This document shows positions 9,536 to 18,182 of a stretch of DNA of 64,000 bases, piece after piece. The stretch is from assembly GCF_001882345.1 (NCBI RefSeq), contig NZ_MINL01000001.1:1195008-1259007 (forward strand), in the 5' to 3' direction. The stretch comes from Halomonas sp. QHL1. GTDB lineage: Bacteria > Pseudomonadota > Gammaproteobacteria > Pseudomonadales > Halomonadaceae. The translations under genes and the position numbers were made by a program. The notes beneath the pieces were generated by a model. The model had not been told where the DNA came from, did no database searches, and saw only the letters and a list, made by a program, of their open reading frames with translations. Within the stretch, counting starts at the first letter, position 1. Each line of letters begins with the position of its first letter.

Positions 9536-11265
9536 ATATTATTCTGATTACCGCCTGCCCCAGCGGCATGGCGACCACCTTCCTCGCGGCTAAGCGCCTG
9601 GAACAAGCCGCCCAGCGTCAAGGCTGGTCGGCACACGTGGAAATGCACGGTGAAGTCGCGCCACTCCAGGCCGCCACTGCCGAGCAGATCGCCAATGCTG
9701 ATTTGATCGTGGTCGCCGCTGATCACGTGCCTGTCCCGGAGCGCTTTGAAGGCAAGCGGCTATTCCAAGCGCCGATTGCCAGTGCACTCCCCGACCCCAG
9801 CGCTTTTCTGGCCCAGGCTAAGCGTGAAGCGCCGATTTATAGCGCACCTGCCGCTTCTATCGCACCTACCGCTGCAAGCAGCACAGGTGGCAAGAAAATC
9901 GTTGCCGTCACCGCCTGCCCCACCGGCGTGGCGCATACCTTTATGGCCGCCGAAGCACTCTCAGAGGCGGGCAAAGCCATGGGCCACGCCATTCGCGTCG
10001 AAACCCAAGGCTCGGTGGGCGCACAAGATAAATTGACCGAAGAAGAGATCGCCGACGCCGACATAGTCGTACTAGCCTGCGATATCGACGTTGATCCGTC
10101 GCGGTTTGCTGGTAAGCGCATCTACCGCACTTCTACCGGCAACGCGCTGAAAAAGCCACGCCCTACCCTTGAAGCCGCGCTTAGCGAGGCCGCTATAGAG
10201 AGCGGCAGCAGCAGTGCGGGCACAGCCAATAAGAGCGTCAAAGAGAAAGGCGTTTATAAGCACCTGCTCACCGGCGTTTCCTTTATGCTGCCGATGGTAG
10301 TGGCCGGCGGCCTGCTAATTGCGCTCTCCTTTGTGTTTGGCATTGAGGCCTTTGAGCAGGAAGGCACCCTGGCCGCCGCACTGATGCAGATCGGTGGCGG
10401 CACCGCCTTTGCACTTATGATTCCAGTGCTGGCAGGCTATATTGCCTACTCCATCGCCGACCGCCCCGGCATCGCACCGGGTATGATTGGTGGCATGCTA
10501 GCGGCTAATATCGGCTCCGGCTTTATCGGCGGTATTTTGGCAGGTTTCCTGGCAGGCTACGTGGCGCTGGCGGTTACGCGCTATGTCAAACTGCCCTCCA
10601 GTGTTGAATCCCTCAAGCCAATTCTGATCATTCCTCTGGTGGCCAGTTTGGTCACCGGCCTGACCATGATTTACGTAATTGGCGAACCGGTCGCGGCGCT
10701 GCTTAATGCCCTGACCAGCTTCCTGGAATCCATGGGCTCCACCAACGCAGTACTGCTGGGTATTCTGCTGGGCGCGATGATGTGCTTCGATCTGGGTGGC
10801 CCGGTCAACAAAGCGGCTTACACCTTTGGCGTAGGCCTGCTCGCTTCTGAAACTTACGGTCCCATGGCGGCTATTATGGCGGCGGGGATGGTACCTGCCA
10901 TAGGCATGGGTATTGCCAGCTTCGTAGCGCGCAACAAGTTCTCGGCACCGGAGCGCGAAGCGGGTAAAGCCTCTTTCGTACTGGGCTTGTGTTTTATCAG
11001 TGAAGGCGCGATCCCCTTTGCGGCAAAAGACCCGCTACGCGTTATCCCCGCCTGTATCGCAGGGGGTGCACTCACCGGCGCCCTCTCGATGCTGGTAGGT
11101 GCAAAACTGATGGCACCTCACGGCGGTATCTTTGTACTGCTGATCCCCAACGCCATTACCCCGGCACTGCTCTACCTTGGCGCTATTGTGGCTGGCTCGC
11201 TGGTGACGGGTTTAGGCTATGCATTTATCAAACGTGATGCGGCACAGGTAGCACTCGCCACCTAA
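9532..11265 (+). CDS. fruA: Fructose PTS permease EIIBC
   Basis: This is the inner-membrane fructose transporter that phosphorylates fructose to fructose 1-phosphate during uptake. It has 577 residues. A first EIIB-like domain (about 1-95, Cys-9 in ITACPSGMA) and a linker precede the true EIIB (about 120-220, phospho-Cys-129 in VTACPTGVAHTF). The EIIC membrane domain runs from about 235 (KHLLTGVSFMLPMVVAGG) to the end, with many hydrophobic helices. Duplicated EIIB is known in enterobacterial FruA. The gene closes the operon and is followed at once by an intrinsic terminator. Confidence 0.96.
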   Translation: MNIILITACPSGMATTFLAAKRLEQAAQRQGWSAHVEMHGEVAPLQAATAEQIANADLIVVAADHVPVPERFEGKRLFQAPIASALPDPSAFLAQAKREAPIYSAPAASIAPTAASSTGGKKIVAVTACPTGVAHTFMAAEALSEAGKAMGHAIRVETQGSVGAQDKLTEEEIADADIVVLACDIDVDPSRFAGKRIYRTSTGNALKKPRPTLEAALSEAAIESGSSSAGTANKSVKEKGVYKHLLTGVSFMLPMVVAGGLLIALSFVFGIEAFEQEGTLAAALMQIGGGTAFALMIPVLAGYIAYSIADRPGIAPGMIGGMLAANIGSGFIGGILAGFLAGYVALAVTRYVKLPSSVESLKPILIIPLVASLVTGLTMIYVIGEPVAALLNALTSFLESMGSTNAVLLGILLGAMMCFDLGGPVNKAAYTFGVGLLASETYGPMAAIMAAGMVPAIGMGIASFVARNKFSAPEREAGKASFVLGLCFISEGAIPFAAKDPLRVIPACIAGGALTGALSMLVGAKLMAPHGGIFVLLIPNAITPALLYLGAIVAGSLVTGLGYAFIKRDAAQVALAT

Positions 11266-11285
11266 CCGCTGTTACCAAAAAGTGA

Positions 11286-11311
11286 GGGCAGGCGAACATG
11301 CCTGCCCTTTT
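11286..11311 (+). terminator. Intrinsic terminator of fruBKA
   Basis: GGGCAGGC (11286-11293) and GCCTGCCC (11300-11307) form an 8-bp perfect stem with a 6-base loop. TTTT follows directly. It begins 20 bases after the fruA stop codon. Confidence 0.85.
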
Positions 11312-11380
11312 AAATACGTCGCTTTACGCATTTAATACCTTTTCACGCCATTTATACCCTCTACTCTTTGTCATTTTTTA

Positions 11381-11395
11381 TGTAGTATTTTTACA
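11381..11395. promoter_or_regulatory. Candidate HexR operator upstream of pgi
   Basis: TGTAGTATTTTTACA has both TGTA and TACA arms and fits 14 of 15 positions of the HexR motif. It is the third such box near glycolytic genes in this window. It lies 194 bases upstream of pgi, with a palindromic repeat element between it and the gene. Confidence 0.5.
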
Positions 11396-11428
11396 TAGCC
11401 TACTTTTTGATCACCAATTCACTTATAA

Positions 11429-11569
11429 GAAACCTCTGATTAACGTAATGAGCGCAGGCCAGACAAGGCAAAAATCAACGATAAAGCGGAGTTTACGTGG
11501 GTGTAAATGAGCATTTTGAGGCGATTTTTAACGCCGTATGGGCAAGCGCAGTAGTTAATCAAAGGTTTC
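11429..11569. repeat. 141-bp element with terminal inverted repeats
   Basis: The element is bounded by GAAACCTCTGATTAAC (11429-11444) and GTTAATCAAAGGTTTC (11554-11569), inverted repeats with one mismatch in 16. Inner sequence is also partly self-complementary (AAAAATC at 11470-11476 against GATTTTT at 11523-11529). It has no reading frame of note. It resembles a miniature inverted-repeat or REP-like interspersed element. I recall similar sequence between genes in other Halomonas, but could not check this. It fills the space between the HexR-like box and pgi, so it may alter the pgi leader. Confidence 0.65.
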
Positions 11570-11588
11570 ATAACAAACGGATCGCCCT

Positions 11589-13256
11589 ATGTTTCAGCTA
11601 ACTCGTAGTGTCACCTGGCAGGCCCTTGACCGCCTACGCGACAAAACCGCTAACGACCGCATTCGTGATTACTTCACCAATGACCCGCAGCGCTTTGAGA
11701 AAATGAGTTTACGGGTGGGCGGTCTGTTTCTGGACTACTCGAAACACCACGTCTCCGATGAAGTGCTCACCAAGCTGATTGAGCTAGCCGACCACTCCGC
11801 CCTGGTACAGCGCCGGGCACAGATGTTCTCCGGCGATATTATCAACGTTACGGAAAACCGCCCGGTACTACATACGGCTCTGCGCCACTTAGGCGATGAG
11901 CCGGTCTATGTAGACGGCGAAGACGTTATGCCGGAGATCACCCGCACTCGAGAGCAGATCAAGCTGTTCTCGGAAGCGGTGCGCAGCGGTGAATGGAAAG
12001 GCTACATCGGCAAACGCATTAAAGACGTGGTCAATATCGGCATTGGCGGCTCGGATCTTGGCCCCAACATGGCGGTACGCGCGCTGCTCAAATACCGCCA
12101 CCCGGAGCTGCATTTCCACTTCGTCTCCAACGTGGACGGCACCCATATTCAGAAGGTGCTTTCTCGGCTTGATCCAGCCACCACGCTATTTATCGTCTCT
12201 ACCAAGACCTTCTCTACTCAGGAGACCCTGCTGAACGCCAAAACCGCACGGCGCTGGTTCCTGGAGAACGCTGGTGAAGATGCCGACGTGGGCGCGCACT
12301 TTATTGCCGCCTCCACCAACCGCAAAGCGGCGATGGAGTTCGGCATTCGCGAAGAGAACGTGTTCGAATTCTGGGCCTGGGTGGGCGGCCGTTATTCCAT
12401 GTGGTCTTCCATCGGGCTGCCGATTGCGCTGTCGATCGGTTTCGAAGGCTTCATCGAGCTATTGGAAGGCGCTCATGAGATGGATAACCATTTCATCAAC
12501 GCGCCCTTCTCGCAAAACATGCCGGTGCTGATGGCGCTGATTGGTATTTGGTACATCAACTTTATTGGTGCCGAAACTCAAGCCATCGTGCCCTACGACC
12601 AGGCGCTGAACCAACTGCCCTCCTTCCTGCAACAGCTGGATATGGAGTCTAACGGTAAGTCGGTGGATATTTTCGGCCACCCGGTGAATTACAAAACCGG
12701 TCCGATTGTATGGGGCCAAACCGGCTCCAACGGCCAGCACGCCTTCTTCCAGCTACTGCACCAGGGCACCCGCTACGTGCCGATTGATTTTATTGCCTCG
12801 CTCAAGCCCGAACCCGGCGTGGAAGACCATCACTTCGCCCTACTGACCAATATGCTCGCCCAGGCCAACGCCTTTATGGAAGGCAGCCAAGGCGATAGCA
12901 AAGAGCTTAGCCAGCACGACCCCTACAGCTGCCCCGGCAACCGCCCGTCCAGCACCCTACTGCTGGACGAGCTAACGCCGAAAAACCTGGGCGCGCTGAT
13001 TGCGCTCTACGAGCACAAAGTGTTTGTTCAGGGCGTGATCTGGAACATCAACTCCTTTGACCAGTGGGGTGTGCAACTCGGCAAGCGCATCGCCGGTGAA
13101 ATCAGCGAACGCATCGATACCAACGCCGCCGACTTCGACACCTCCACTCAAGGCCTGCTTGAACTGGTTCGCGCTCACTTCCCCAATGGCGGCAGCGACG
13201 AAGAGGAGAGCGCACCGGCCAGTGCCGATAAAAAGCCATCACGGAAGAAGCGTTGA
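11589..13256 (+). CDS. pgi: Glucose-6-phosphate isomerase
   Basis: This enzyme interconverts glucose 6-phosphate and fructose 6-phosphate. In an organism fed on fructose through FruBKA it also works in the gluconeogenic direction. The 555-residue length fits the long bacterial type. Signatures are NIGIGGSDLGPNMA, the family pattern around GQTGSNGQHAFFQLLHQGT and the C-terminal NSFDQWGVQLGK. The last about 20 residues are charged and rich in lysine. It is monocistronic, with a terminator 30 bases downstream. The leader contains an interspersed repeat and a HexR-like site. Confidence 0.96.
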   Translation: MFQLTRSVTWQALDRLRDKTANDRIRDYFTNDPQRFEKMSLRVGGLFLDYSKHHVSDEVLTKLIELADHSALVQRRAQMFSGDIINVTENRPVLHTALRHLGDEPVYVDGEDVMPEITRTREQIKLFSEAVRSGEWKGYIGKRIKDVVNIGIGGSDLGPNMAVRALLKYRHPELHFHFVSNVDGTHIQKVLSRLDPATTLFIVSTKTFSTQETLLNAKTARRWFLENAGEDADVGAHFIAASTNRKAAMEFGIREENVFEFWAWVGGRYSMWSSIGLPIALSIGFEGFIELLEGAHEMDNHFINAPFSQNMPVLMALIGIWYINFIGAETQAIVPYDQALNQLPSFLQQLDMESNGKSVDIFGHPVNYKTGPIVWGQTGSNGQHAFFQLLHQGTRYVPIDFIASLKPEPGVEDHHFALLTNMLAQANAFMEGSQGDSKELSQHDPYSCPGNRPSSTLLLDELTPKNLGALIALYEHKVFVQGVIWNINSFDQWGVQLGKRIAGEISERIDTNAADFDTSTQGLLELVRAHFPNGGSDEEESAPASADKKPSRKKR

Positions 13257-13287
13257 ACGGTTAGGTTGGTAAAGCGATAGAAAAGCA

Positions 13288-13321
13288 ACGCCTTAGCTTG
13301 AGAAAGCTAAGGCGTTTTTTT
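13288..13321. terminator. Intrinsic terminator of pgi
   Basis: ACGCCTTAGCTT (13288-13299) and AAGCTAAGGCGT (13304-13315) form a perfect 12-bp stem with loop GAGA, followed by seven T. It serves pgi. The minus-strand gene at 13487 ends about 165 bases away, so use from that side is less likely. Confidence 0.9.
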
Positions 13322-13486
13322 AGGGAAGTTGGGCGACTAAGCTTTTAACAGTAGCAAGGCGGCCATCAAGTTCTCTGTAACGATTGGATGCAATGGATGG
13401 CAAGACACATTGCAAATATGTGTATCGACAGGGTTGAGAACGGATAATAACTACCCACACGCTTAATCTCTTACTTCTAATTAACC

Positions 13487-14026
13487 TTATCCCTCATCCG
13501 GAATCAGCGCCAGCATATCGGTGATGCCAATATCCACACCGGCTTGGGAGAATAAAGTAGATACCTGCCCGCGGTGGTGGGTTTGGTGATTAAAGAAGTG
13601 AACGATCAGGCTTGAGTAGTGCCGTTTTGAAGCCACTCCTTTTGTGTTGTGGTAACTCAGCATGGTACTCAAATCGTCATCTGTCAGCGCTGCTACCCAG
13701 TTAATAATCACGGTATCGAGCCATTGGCGATGCGCTTTCAAGCCTACTAAATCATCAAACATCACATGATCAAGCCGCTCTGGCGTAGGAAGGTCAATCA
13801 TTACCGCAAGCGTTCTTGCGGTAGAAGAGGGGTGCGTGGCAAACCGCTTGAGCCAAATAGTGTCGGCGACCGCGATGTGGTTTAGCGTGCCAAAAATCGA
13901 GCCGAAGAAAGCGCCACGCTCTTGGGTAAGTTCAGCAGCCGACAGTTTGCTGGCGGCATCGTATACCTTTGCGTTCATCCAATGATTATAGGATGCCATT
14001 AATGCAAAATGTGGTTGCAGTTCCAT
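13487..14026 (-). CDS. DinB-family protein
   Basis: The protein has 179 residues and the features of the DinB/YfiT-like four-helix bundle: an N-terminal helix ending in MASYNHWMN, the histidine in FGTLNHIAVADTIWLKRF, and the C-terminal HFFNHQTHHRGQ. These histidines normally form a metal site. Members are thiol-dependent S-transferases or have no known role, so the substrate is unknown. The gene stands alone; the next gene, divergent and 180 bases away, carries a LexA-like site. The DinB name comes from a damage-inducible Bacillus gene and does not mean polymerase IV. Confidence 0.88.
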   Translation of the reverse strand: MELQPHFALMASYNHWMNAKVYDAASKLSAAELTQERGAFFGSIFGTLNHIAVADTIWLKRFATHPSSTARTLAVMIDLPTPERLDHVMFDDLVGLKAHRQWLDTVIINWVAALTDDDLSTMLSYHNTKGVASKRHYSSLIVHFFNHQTHHRGQVSTLFSQAGVDIGITDMLALIPDEG

Positions 14027-14160
14027 GGGTCATATTGCCTCTCTCATTACTGGCGCCAGCGGGCTTTTTAAGAGTATGAAATAACGATGCGCCTTTTCAT
14101 CCCCCGAATTTGGCATTTAAGCCACTAAGCCTCTCCTTGCGCCTTTGCCCAAACGCCATA

Positions 14161-14192
14161 TACTGTATATATAACCATATATAGTTATACAG
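14161..14192. promoter_or_regulatory. LexA-like site(s)
   Basis: TACTGTATATATAACCAT (14161-14178) matches the LexA pattern CTG-N10-CAG except for the last base. From the other end, TATACAG (14186-14192) mirrors CTGTATA (14163-14169). The whole looks like two overlapping imperfect LexA boxes. It lies 15 bases upstream of the ATG at 14207, where a repressor would block transcription or initiation. Confidence 0.45.
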
Positions 14193-14206
14193 GTCAGAGG
14201 TGGCAA

Positions 14207-15292
14207 ATGACGACGCCCGATCAAACATCTAGTGTTTCAGCTGTGCGTAAAGGTCGTGGGGCAACGTACGACCCACACAACCGTTTTTCGCCCACCCGTA
14301 GCGTGGCGGAAGATGACGGCTGGTGGCGGGAAGAGGCCTCTACGACTATCGCCACCGAAGTGCGCGAGGAGGTGAGCAAAAGCGCACTGTCTTGGAATAA
14401 GTCGCCGGACTTGCCATTTGATCGCTCGCTGAACCCTTATCGCGGCTGTGAGCATGGCTGCGTTTACTGCTATGCCCGCCCTTCTCACGCCTACTGGGAC
14501 TTATCACCAGGGCTGGATTTTGAAACCAAACTGATTGCCCGCAGCGGTTTAGTGGAGCGGTTAACCGAAGAGCTGTGCCACCCTAACTACGTGTGCCGCC
14601 CGATCAACCTTTCCGGCAACACCGATTGCTACCAGCCGTTAGAGGCTACCTACCAAACCACACGCCGTTTGCTGGAGCTGTTACTGGAGTGTCGCCATCC
14701 GGTAACGCTGGTGACCAAAAGCACCTTGGTGCTGCGCGATTTAGAGCTCCTGGCGGAAATGGCCGAACACCGGCTGGTGCGCGTATTTGTCAGTTTGACC
14801 AGCCTGGATGCCGACTTAAAACGCACATTAGAACCTCGGGCAGCATCCCCTCAGGCGCGCTTGCGGGCGATTCGTGAACTGAATACTGCAGGTGTTCCAG
14901 TGGGTGCACTGATTTCGCCGGTTATTCCAGGGCTAACCGATCATGAAATCGAAAAACTCTTGGAAGCCGCCAGCCGTGCAGGGGCGCGAACCGCTGCCTG
15001 GATGCTGCTGCGCTTACCCCATGAAGTGGCGCCGCTATTTGAAGCGTGGTTAGAAGCTCACTACCCGGAGCGCGCTGCGAAAGTGATGAGCCTAATGCGT
15101 CAGTGCCGTGGCGGTAAGGCGTACGACGCCAAGTTTGGTACGCGCTTTCGCGGTGAAGGGGTATTTGCCGATTTAATTGCGCAACGCTTTGCCCGCGCCA
15201 GCCGCCAGTGGAACATGCAGGATCGCACCGAGCAGGGCTTGAACACCCGGGATTTTCGCCCACCACGAGCGCAGCAGGATTTATTCATTTAA
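14207..15292 (+). CDS. SPL-like radical SAM protein (PA0069 family)
   Basis: This 361-residue protein belongs to the radical SAM enzymes related to spore photoproduct lyase (COG1533). Cys-81, Cys-85 and Cys-88 in GCEHGCVYCYARP form the CxxxCxxC cluster motif for the [4Fe-4S]-SAM centre. The flanking NPYRG and the later VTLVTKSTLVLRDLELL are typical of the PA0069-type subfamily. The reaction is not established for this subfamily. A DNA-repair role is suggested by the SPL relationship and by the LexA-like sequence just upstream, but both are indirect. The small winged-helix gene follows by 41 bases and may share its transcript. Confidence 0.85.
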   Translation: MTTPDQTSSVSAVRKGRGATYDPHNRFSPTRSVAEDDGWWREEASTTIATEVREEVSKSALSWNKSPDLPFDRSLNPYRGCEHGCVYCYARPSHAYWDLSPGLDFETKLIARSGLVERLTEELCHPNYVCRPINLSGNTDCYQPLEATYQTTRRLLELLLECRHPVTLVTKSTLVLRDLELLAEMAEHRLVRVFVSLTSLDADLKRTLEPRAASPQARLRAIRELNTAGVPVGALISPVIPGLTDHEIEKLLEAASRAGARTAAWMLLRLPHEVAPLFEAWLEAHYPERAAKVMSLMRQCRGGKAYDAKFGTRFRGEGVFADLIAQRFARASRQWNMQDRTEQGLNTRDFRPPRAQQDLFI

Positions 15293-15333
15293 GCTAAGCA
15301 TCACGCGCATAAATTAGCTGCAAAGGAAGCCGA

Positions 15334-15633
15334 ATGCCTGCTCTAAGCAAAACCAAATCGAGTTTTTACCGCCGTTTATACGTCGCCCATTTGATCGAAC
15401 AAGGCGCTGCCAGCGTGCCTGCACTAATCGAGGCCACCGGCATGCCGCGGCGCACCGCCCAGGATACGATCGCCTCCCTTGCCGAGCTGGATATCGAGTG
15501 CGTATTTACTAAGGATGACGGCGAGCGCCACAACATCGGTCGGTACCAGATACGTGATTGGGGAGCGATCGATCCACGCTGGGTGGCTACCAATGCCGAA
15601 CGGCTTAAACAGGCGCTTGGCTATGCTATTTAG
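15334..15633 (+). CDS. Small winged helix-turn-helix protein
   Basis: The 99-residue product looks like a compact winged-helix DNA-binding protein. ALIEATGMPRRTAQDTIASL (about residues 29-48) reads as the helix-turn-helix, and the stretch after it as the wing. The start ATG at 15334 has CAAAGGAAG upstream. It follows the radical SAM gene closely on the same strand. Its stop overlaps the end of the convergent P-type ATPase by 4 bases. No target is known. It may regulate its own operon. Confidence 0.75.
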   Translation: MPALSKTKSSFYRRLYVAHLIEQGAASVPALIEATGMPRRTAQDTIASLAELDIECVFTKDDGERHNIGRYQIRDWGAIDPRWVATNAERLKQALGYAI

Positions 15634-17831
15634 CCATTATCATCCGACTCTGCCCAGGCCAGCCGTGCAGCGTTGAGGGTAACCGTCAGCGAGCTTGCCG
15701 CCATGGCGATTACCGCTACTAGCGGGGGGATCGCCATCAGCACCACCAGCCCGAGTGCCAAGGTATTGTAGAGCGCTGAAAAGAACAGATTCTGAACCAT
15801 GATGCGTCGCGTACGTTTAGCAATACCAAGCAGTTTGACTACACCCCCCATCCCCGGCGTCATTAGCTGTGCGGAAGCCCCTTCGCGGGCGGCTTCGCTG
15901 GCATTTAACGGAGCAATGCCAACATCTGCCGCGGCTAGGCTCAAGGTATCGTTTAAGCCATCACCCACGTAGAGCGTTGGCGATGGCAGCGCCTGCAATA
16001 GGCGCGCTTTGGCTTCAGGCGAGCGCTGGGCATAGCAAGCTTCACGGGCAAGCCCTATTCGCTCACCTAACCAACTCACCACCCCCTGCCTATCGCCGCT
16101 GATCATAGCAACGACATAACCTGATGCTAGCAGACGCTTTACGCTCGGCTCGGCGTCATCCACTGGTTGATCGGTGAGATAGAGCGTGGCTAGCCAACCC
16201 GTCTCGTCGGCCACCAACACTTGAGAGGTAAAGGCCAGCGCAGCATCTTCCGCTTGGGCAGGAAGCGCTATTTGCTGGCGAGCAAGCCAACTTGCACTGC
16301 CCACTGTGAGCCACTCACCGCTGTTGAGTTGCACGCGGCGCCCTTCCCCTGGAGTGTCATTCACCTGCTGGCATTGCTTTGGATGTTGACCATGCTGGCT
16401 ACCTGACCAGCGCGCTAGCGCTTGTGCCAAGGGATGTTCACTGCCAGTAACGGCGCCACTGAGCTTTCGCTGCAAAGTGTGCTCATCAACGCCTTCCCGT
16501 GCTTGCCAGTGCAGCACCGAGTGGTTACCAGTAGTTAAAGTACCGGTTTTATCCAGCGCTACCGAGCGAATGCGTGCCAAGGTTTCGAGCGCTGCCGGGT
16601 CGCGTAGCGCAATACCCTGCTGCATGGCCTGGCCGCTACCGGCAAGGCTTGCCAGCGGCACCGCCAGCCCAACGGCGCAGGGGCAAGCGACCACTAACAC
16701 CGAAAGTGCGCGCACAAAAGCTTCCTCCCAGCCCAGACCCAGTAGCAGCGCAGCGGGCAGGGTTAGCATCGCTAGCACTAGGGCTAGCGGGCTTAGCCAA
16801 GCGGCAAAACGATCAGCCAGCTTCTGCAATTCGCCTTTTTTGGCTTGATAGCGGCGCATTTCGTCACGCAGCCGGTCCAGCCGCCGCCTGCCTACCTCAG
16901 CACTCACCTGCATGACCAGCGGCGTTGTACCCAAGTAGCGGCAGCCCGCATAGACCTTCTGTCCTGAATGAAAGTGGCGCGGCAGGCTTTCGCCGGTAAG
17001 CGAGGCAGTATCGATCCAACCGGGAACTTCAAGCGTGCCATCCAGCGCTACCAACTCTCCAGGCGCTAGCTCGACGCGCATTCCTTTAGTCACTGCTTCT
17101 AAGGGGAGCGATAGCCAGCTTTCAGCTTGCCAAACCTTTACGTTGCAGTCTGGTATCGCGAGCGCATCCAACGCTTTTAACCCACGGTGACGGCATAGCG
17201 TTTCCACCAGCCGGCCAACCAGTAAAAGCACAATCAACATCACCGCGGTGTCGAAATAGACCTCGTTTGAGCCGCGCCATAGTAGCCAAACTGAGACCAT
17301 CACCGCGCCGATAACGCCCAGACTCACCAGCACATCCATACCGGGGCGCTTGGCAAGCAGCGTGCGCCACCCGGCCCGGTAAAACGGTACCCCTGCGAAC
17401 AGCACGACAGGCAGGGAAAACGCCCCTGAAACCCACGCCACCACCAACTCAACCCGCTCAGAAGGCAATGCACCCGCGTATATCAATAGTGAAGCGAGCA
17501 TCGTCCACATGCCGAACAGTGAACCGACCATCAACCTAAGCGTCAGGTAGCGGCTCTCCTCTTCTAAACGCCCATGGGCATCCGACACCGGCTCAAGTTC
17601 CGAAAGCCGATAGCCCAGGCGTTTAATTTTTGGGGCGAGCGTTGAGAGCTGGATAGCGGCAGGTGTACCGCTAATACAGAGCGTCGCGGTTGGGTAGTGG
17701 ACACTGACCTCACGCACGCCTCTAAGCCGCTTTAGAGAGCCCTCCACGGCTAGGGCACAGCTGGTGCACCACATACCGTGGAGGGTATAGAGCTGCTCAT
17801 CCTCTTTGCTAAGCGGATCGCTTACAGGCAA
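15630..17831 (-). CDS. Heavy-metal (copper-type) P1B ATPase, CcoI/CopA-like
   Basis: This inner-membrane ATPase has 733 residues. An N-terminal heavy-metal-associated domain with Cys-22 and Cys-25 (MWCTSC) is followed by eight predicted helices, the metal-site motif CPCAVGL, the phosphorylation motif DKTGTLT and the hinge VGDGLNDTLSL. CPC marks Cu(I) transporters. It is the last gene of a caa3-type oxidase cluster, so a CcoI/FixI-like role in supplying copper to the oxidase is more likely than detoxification; this is inference. The proposed TTG start overlaps the upstream gene by 10 bases and lacks a clear ribosome site, so the start is uncertain. The next ATG (17774) would cut the metal-binding domain. 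Confidence 0.88.
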   Translation of the reverse strand: MPVSDPLSKEDEQLYTLHGMWCTSCALAVEGSLKRLRGVREVSVHYPTATLCISGTPAAIQLSTLAPKIKRLGYRLSELEPVSDAHGRLEEESRYLTLRLMVGSLFGMWTMLASLLIYAGALPSERVELVVAWVSGAFSLPVVLFAGVPFYRAGWRTLLAKRPGMDVLVSLGVIGAVMVSVWLLWRGSNEVYFDTAVMLIVLLLVGRLVETLCRHRGLKALDALAIPDCNVKVWQAESWLSLPLEAVTKGMRVELAPGELVALDGTLEVPGWIDTASLTGESLPRHFHSGQKVYAGCRYLGTTPLVMQVSAEVGRRRLDRLRDEMRRYQAKKGELQKLADRFAAWLSPLALVLAMLTLPAALLLGLGWEEAFVRALSVLVVACPCAVGLAVPLASLAGSGQAMQQGIALRDPAALETLARIRSVALDKTGTLTTGNHSVLHWQAREGVDEHTLQRKLSGAVTGSEHPLAQALARWSGSQHGQHPKQCQQVNDTPGEGRRVQLNSGEWLTVGSASWLARQQIALPAQAEDAALAFTSQVLVADETGWLATLYLTDQPVDDAEPSVKRLLASGYVVAMISGDRQGVVSWLGERIGLAREACYAQRSPEAKARLLQALPSPTLYVGDGLNDTLSLAAADVGIAPLNASEAAREGASAQLMTPGMGGVVKLLGIAKRTRRIMVQNLFFSALYNTLALGLVVLMAIPPLVAVIAMAASSLTVTLNAARLAWAESDDNG

Positions 17832-18178
17832 GGCGGAATGCCCATAATCGGCATTGCCGCAAACACAACGCCTAAGGTAGAGAAAAGATACAGCCCGGCA
17901 GAAACCGTGGCATTAAAGCGCAGCCGCCCTTCATGGCGTTTGGCCATGCGGCAACAGCCCACCGTTAACGCTGCCAGTAACGCAATCGCCGCGATACTGA
18001 CCACAAGCAGCATAGCGTTCACCAGGGTGAATACGCCCTGCTCGGGAGCAGGTGGCGCCACTGCACAGGCCACTGCATGCCCGCCGTAAACGGCCACGAA
18101 CCAGATACACCAAAGCGTTAAGCCAATGACGAAATGTAAAGGATGGGTAAGATGTAAACGCTGCATCGTCATGGACAT
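17822..18178 (-). CDS. Small membrane protein in oxidase cluster
   Basis: I do not recognise this 118-residue protein. It has three hydrophobic segments, at about residues 14-40, 50-75 and 90-112, so it is probably an inner-membrane protein. It sits 4 bases after the fused ctaD/ctaE stop and overlaps the start of the copper ATPase. That placement suggests a part in oxidase assembly or stability, like the small proteins found in other oxidase operons, but no motif proves it. It does not look like CtaG. Confidence 0.65.
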   Translation of the reverse strand: MSMTMQRLHLTHPLHFVIGLTLWCIWFVAVYGGHAVACAVAPPAPEQGVFTLVNAMLLVVSIAAIALLAALTVGCCRMAKRHEGRLRFNATVSAGLYLFSTLGVVFAAMPIMGIPPCL

Positions 18179-18182
18179 TAGC

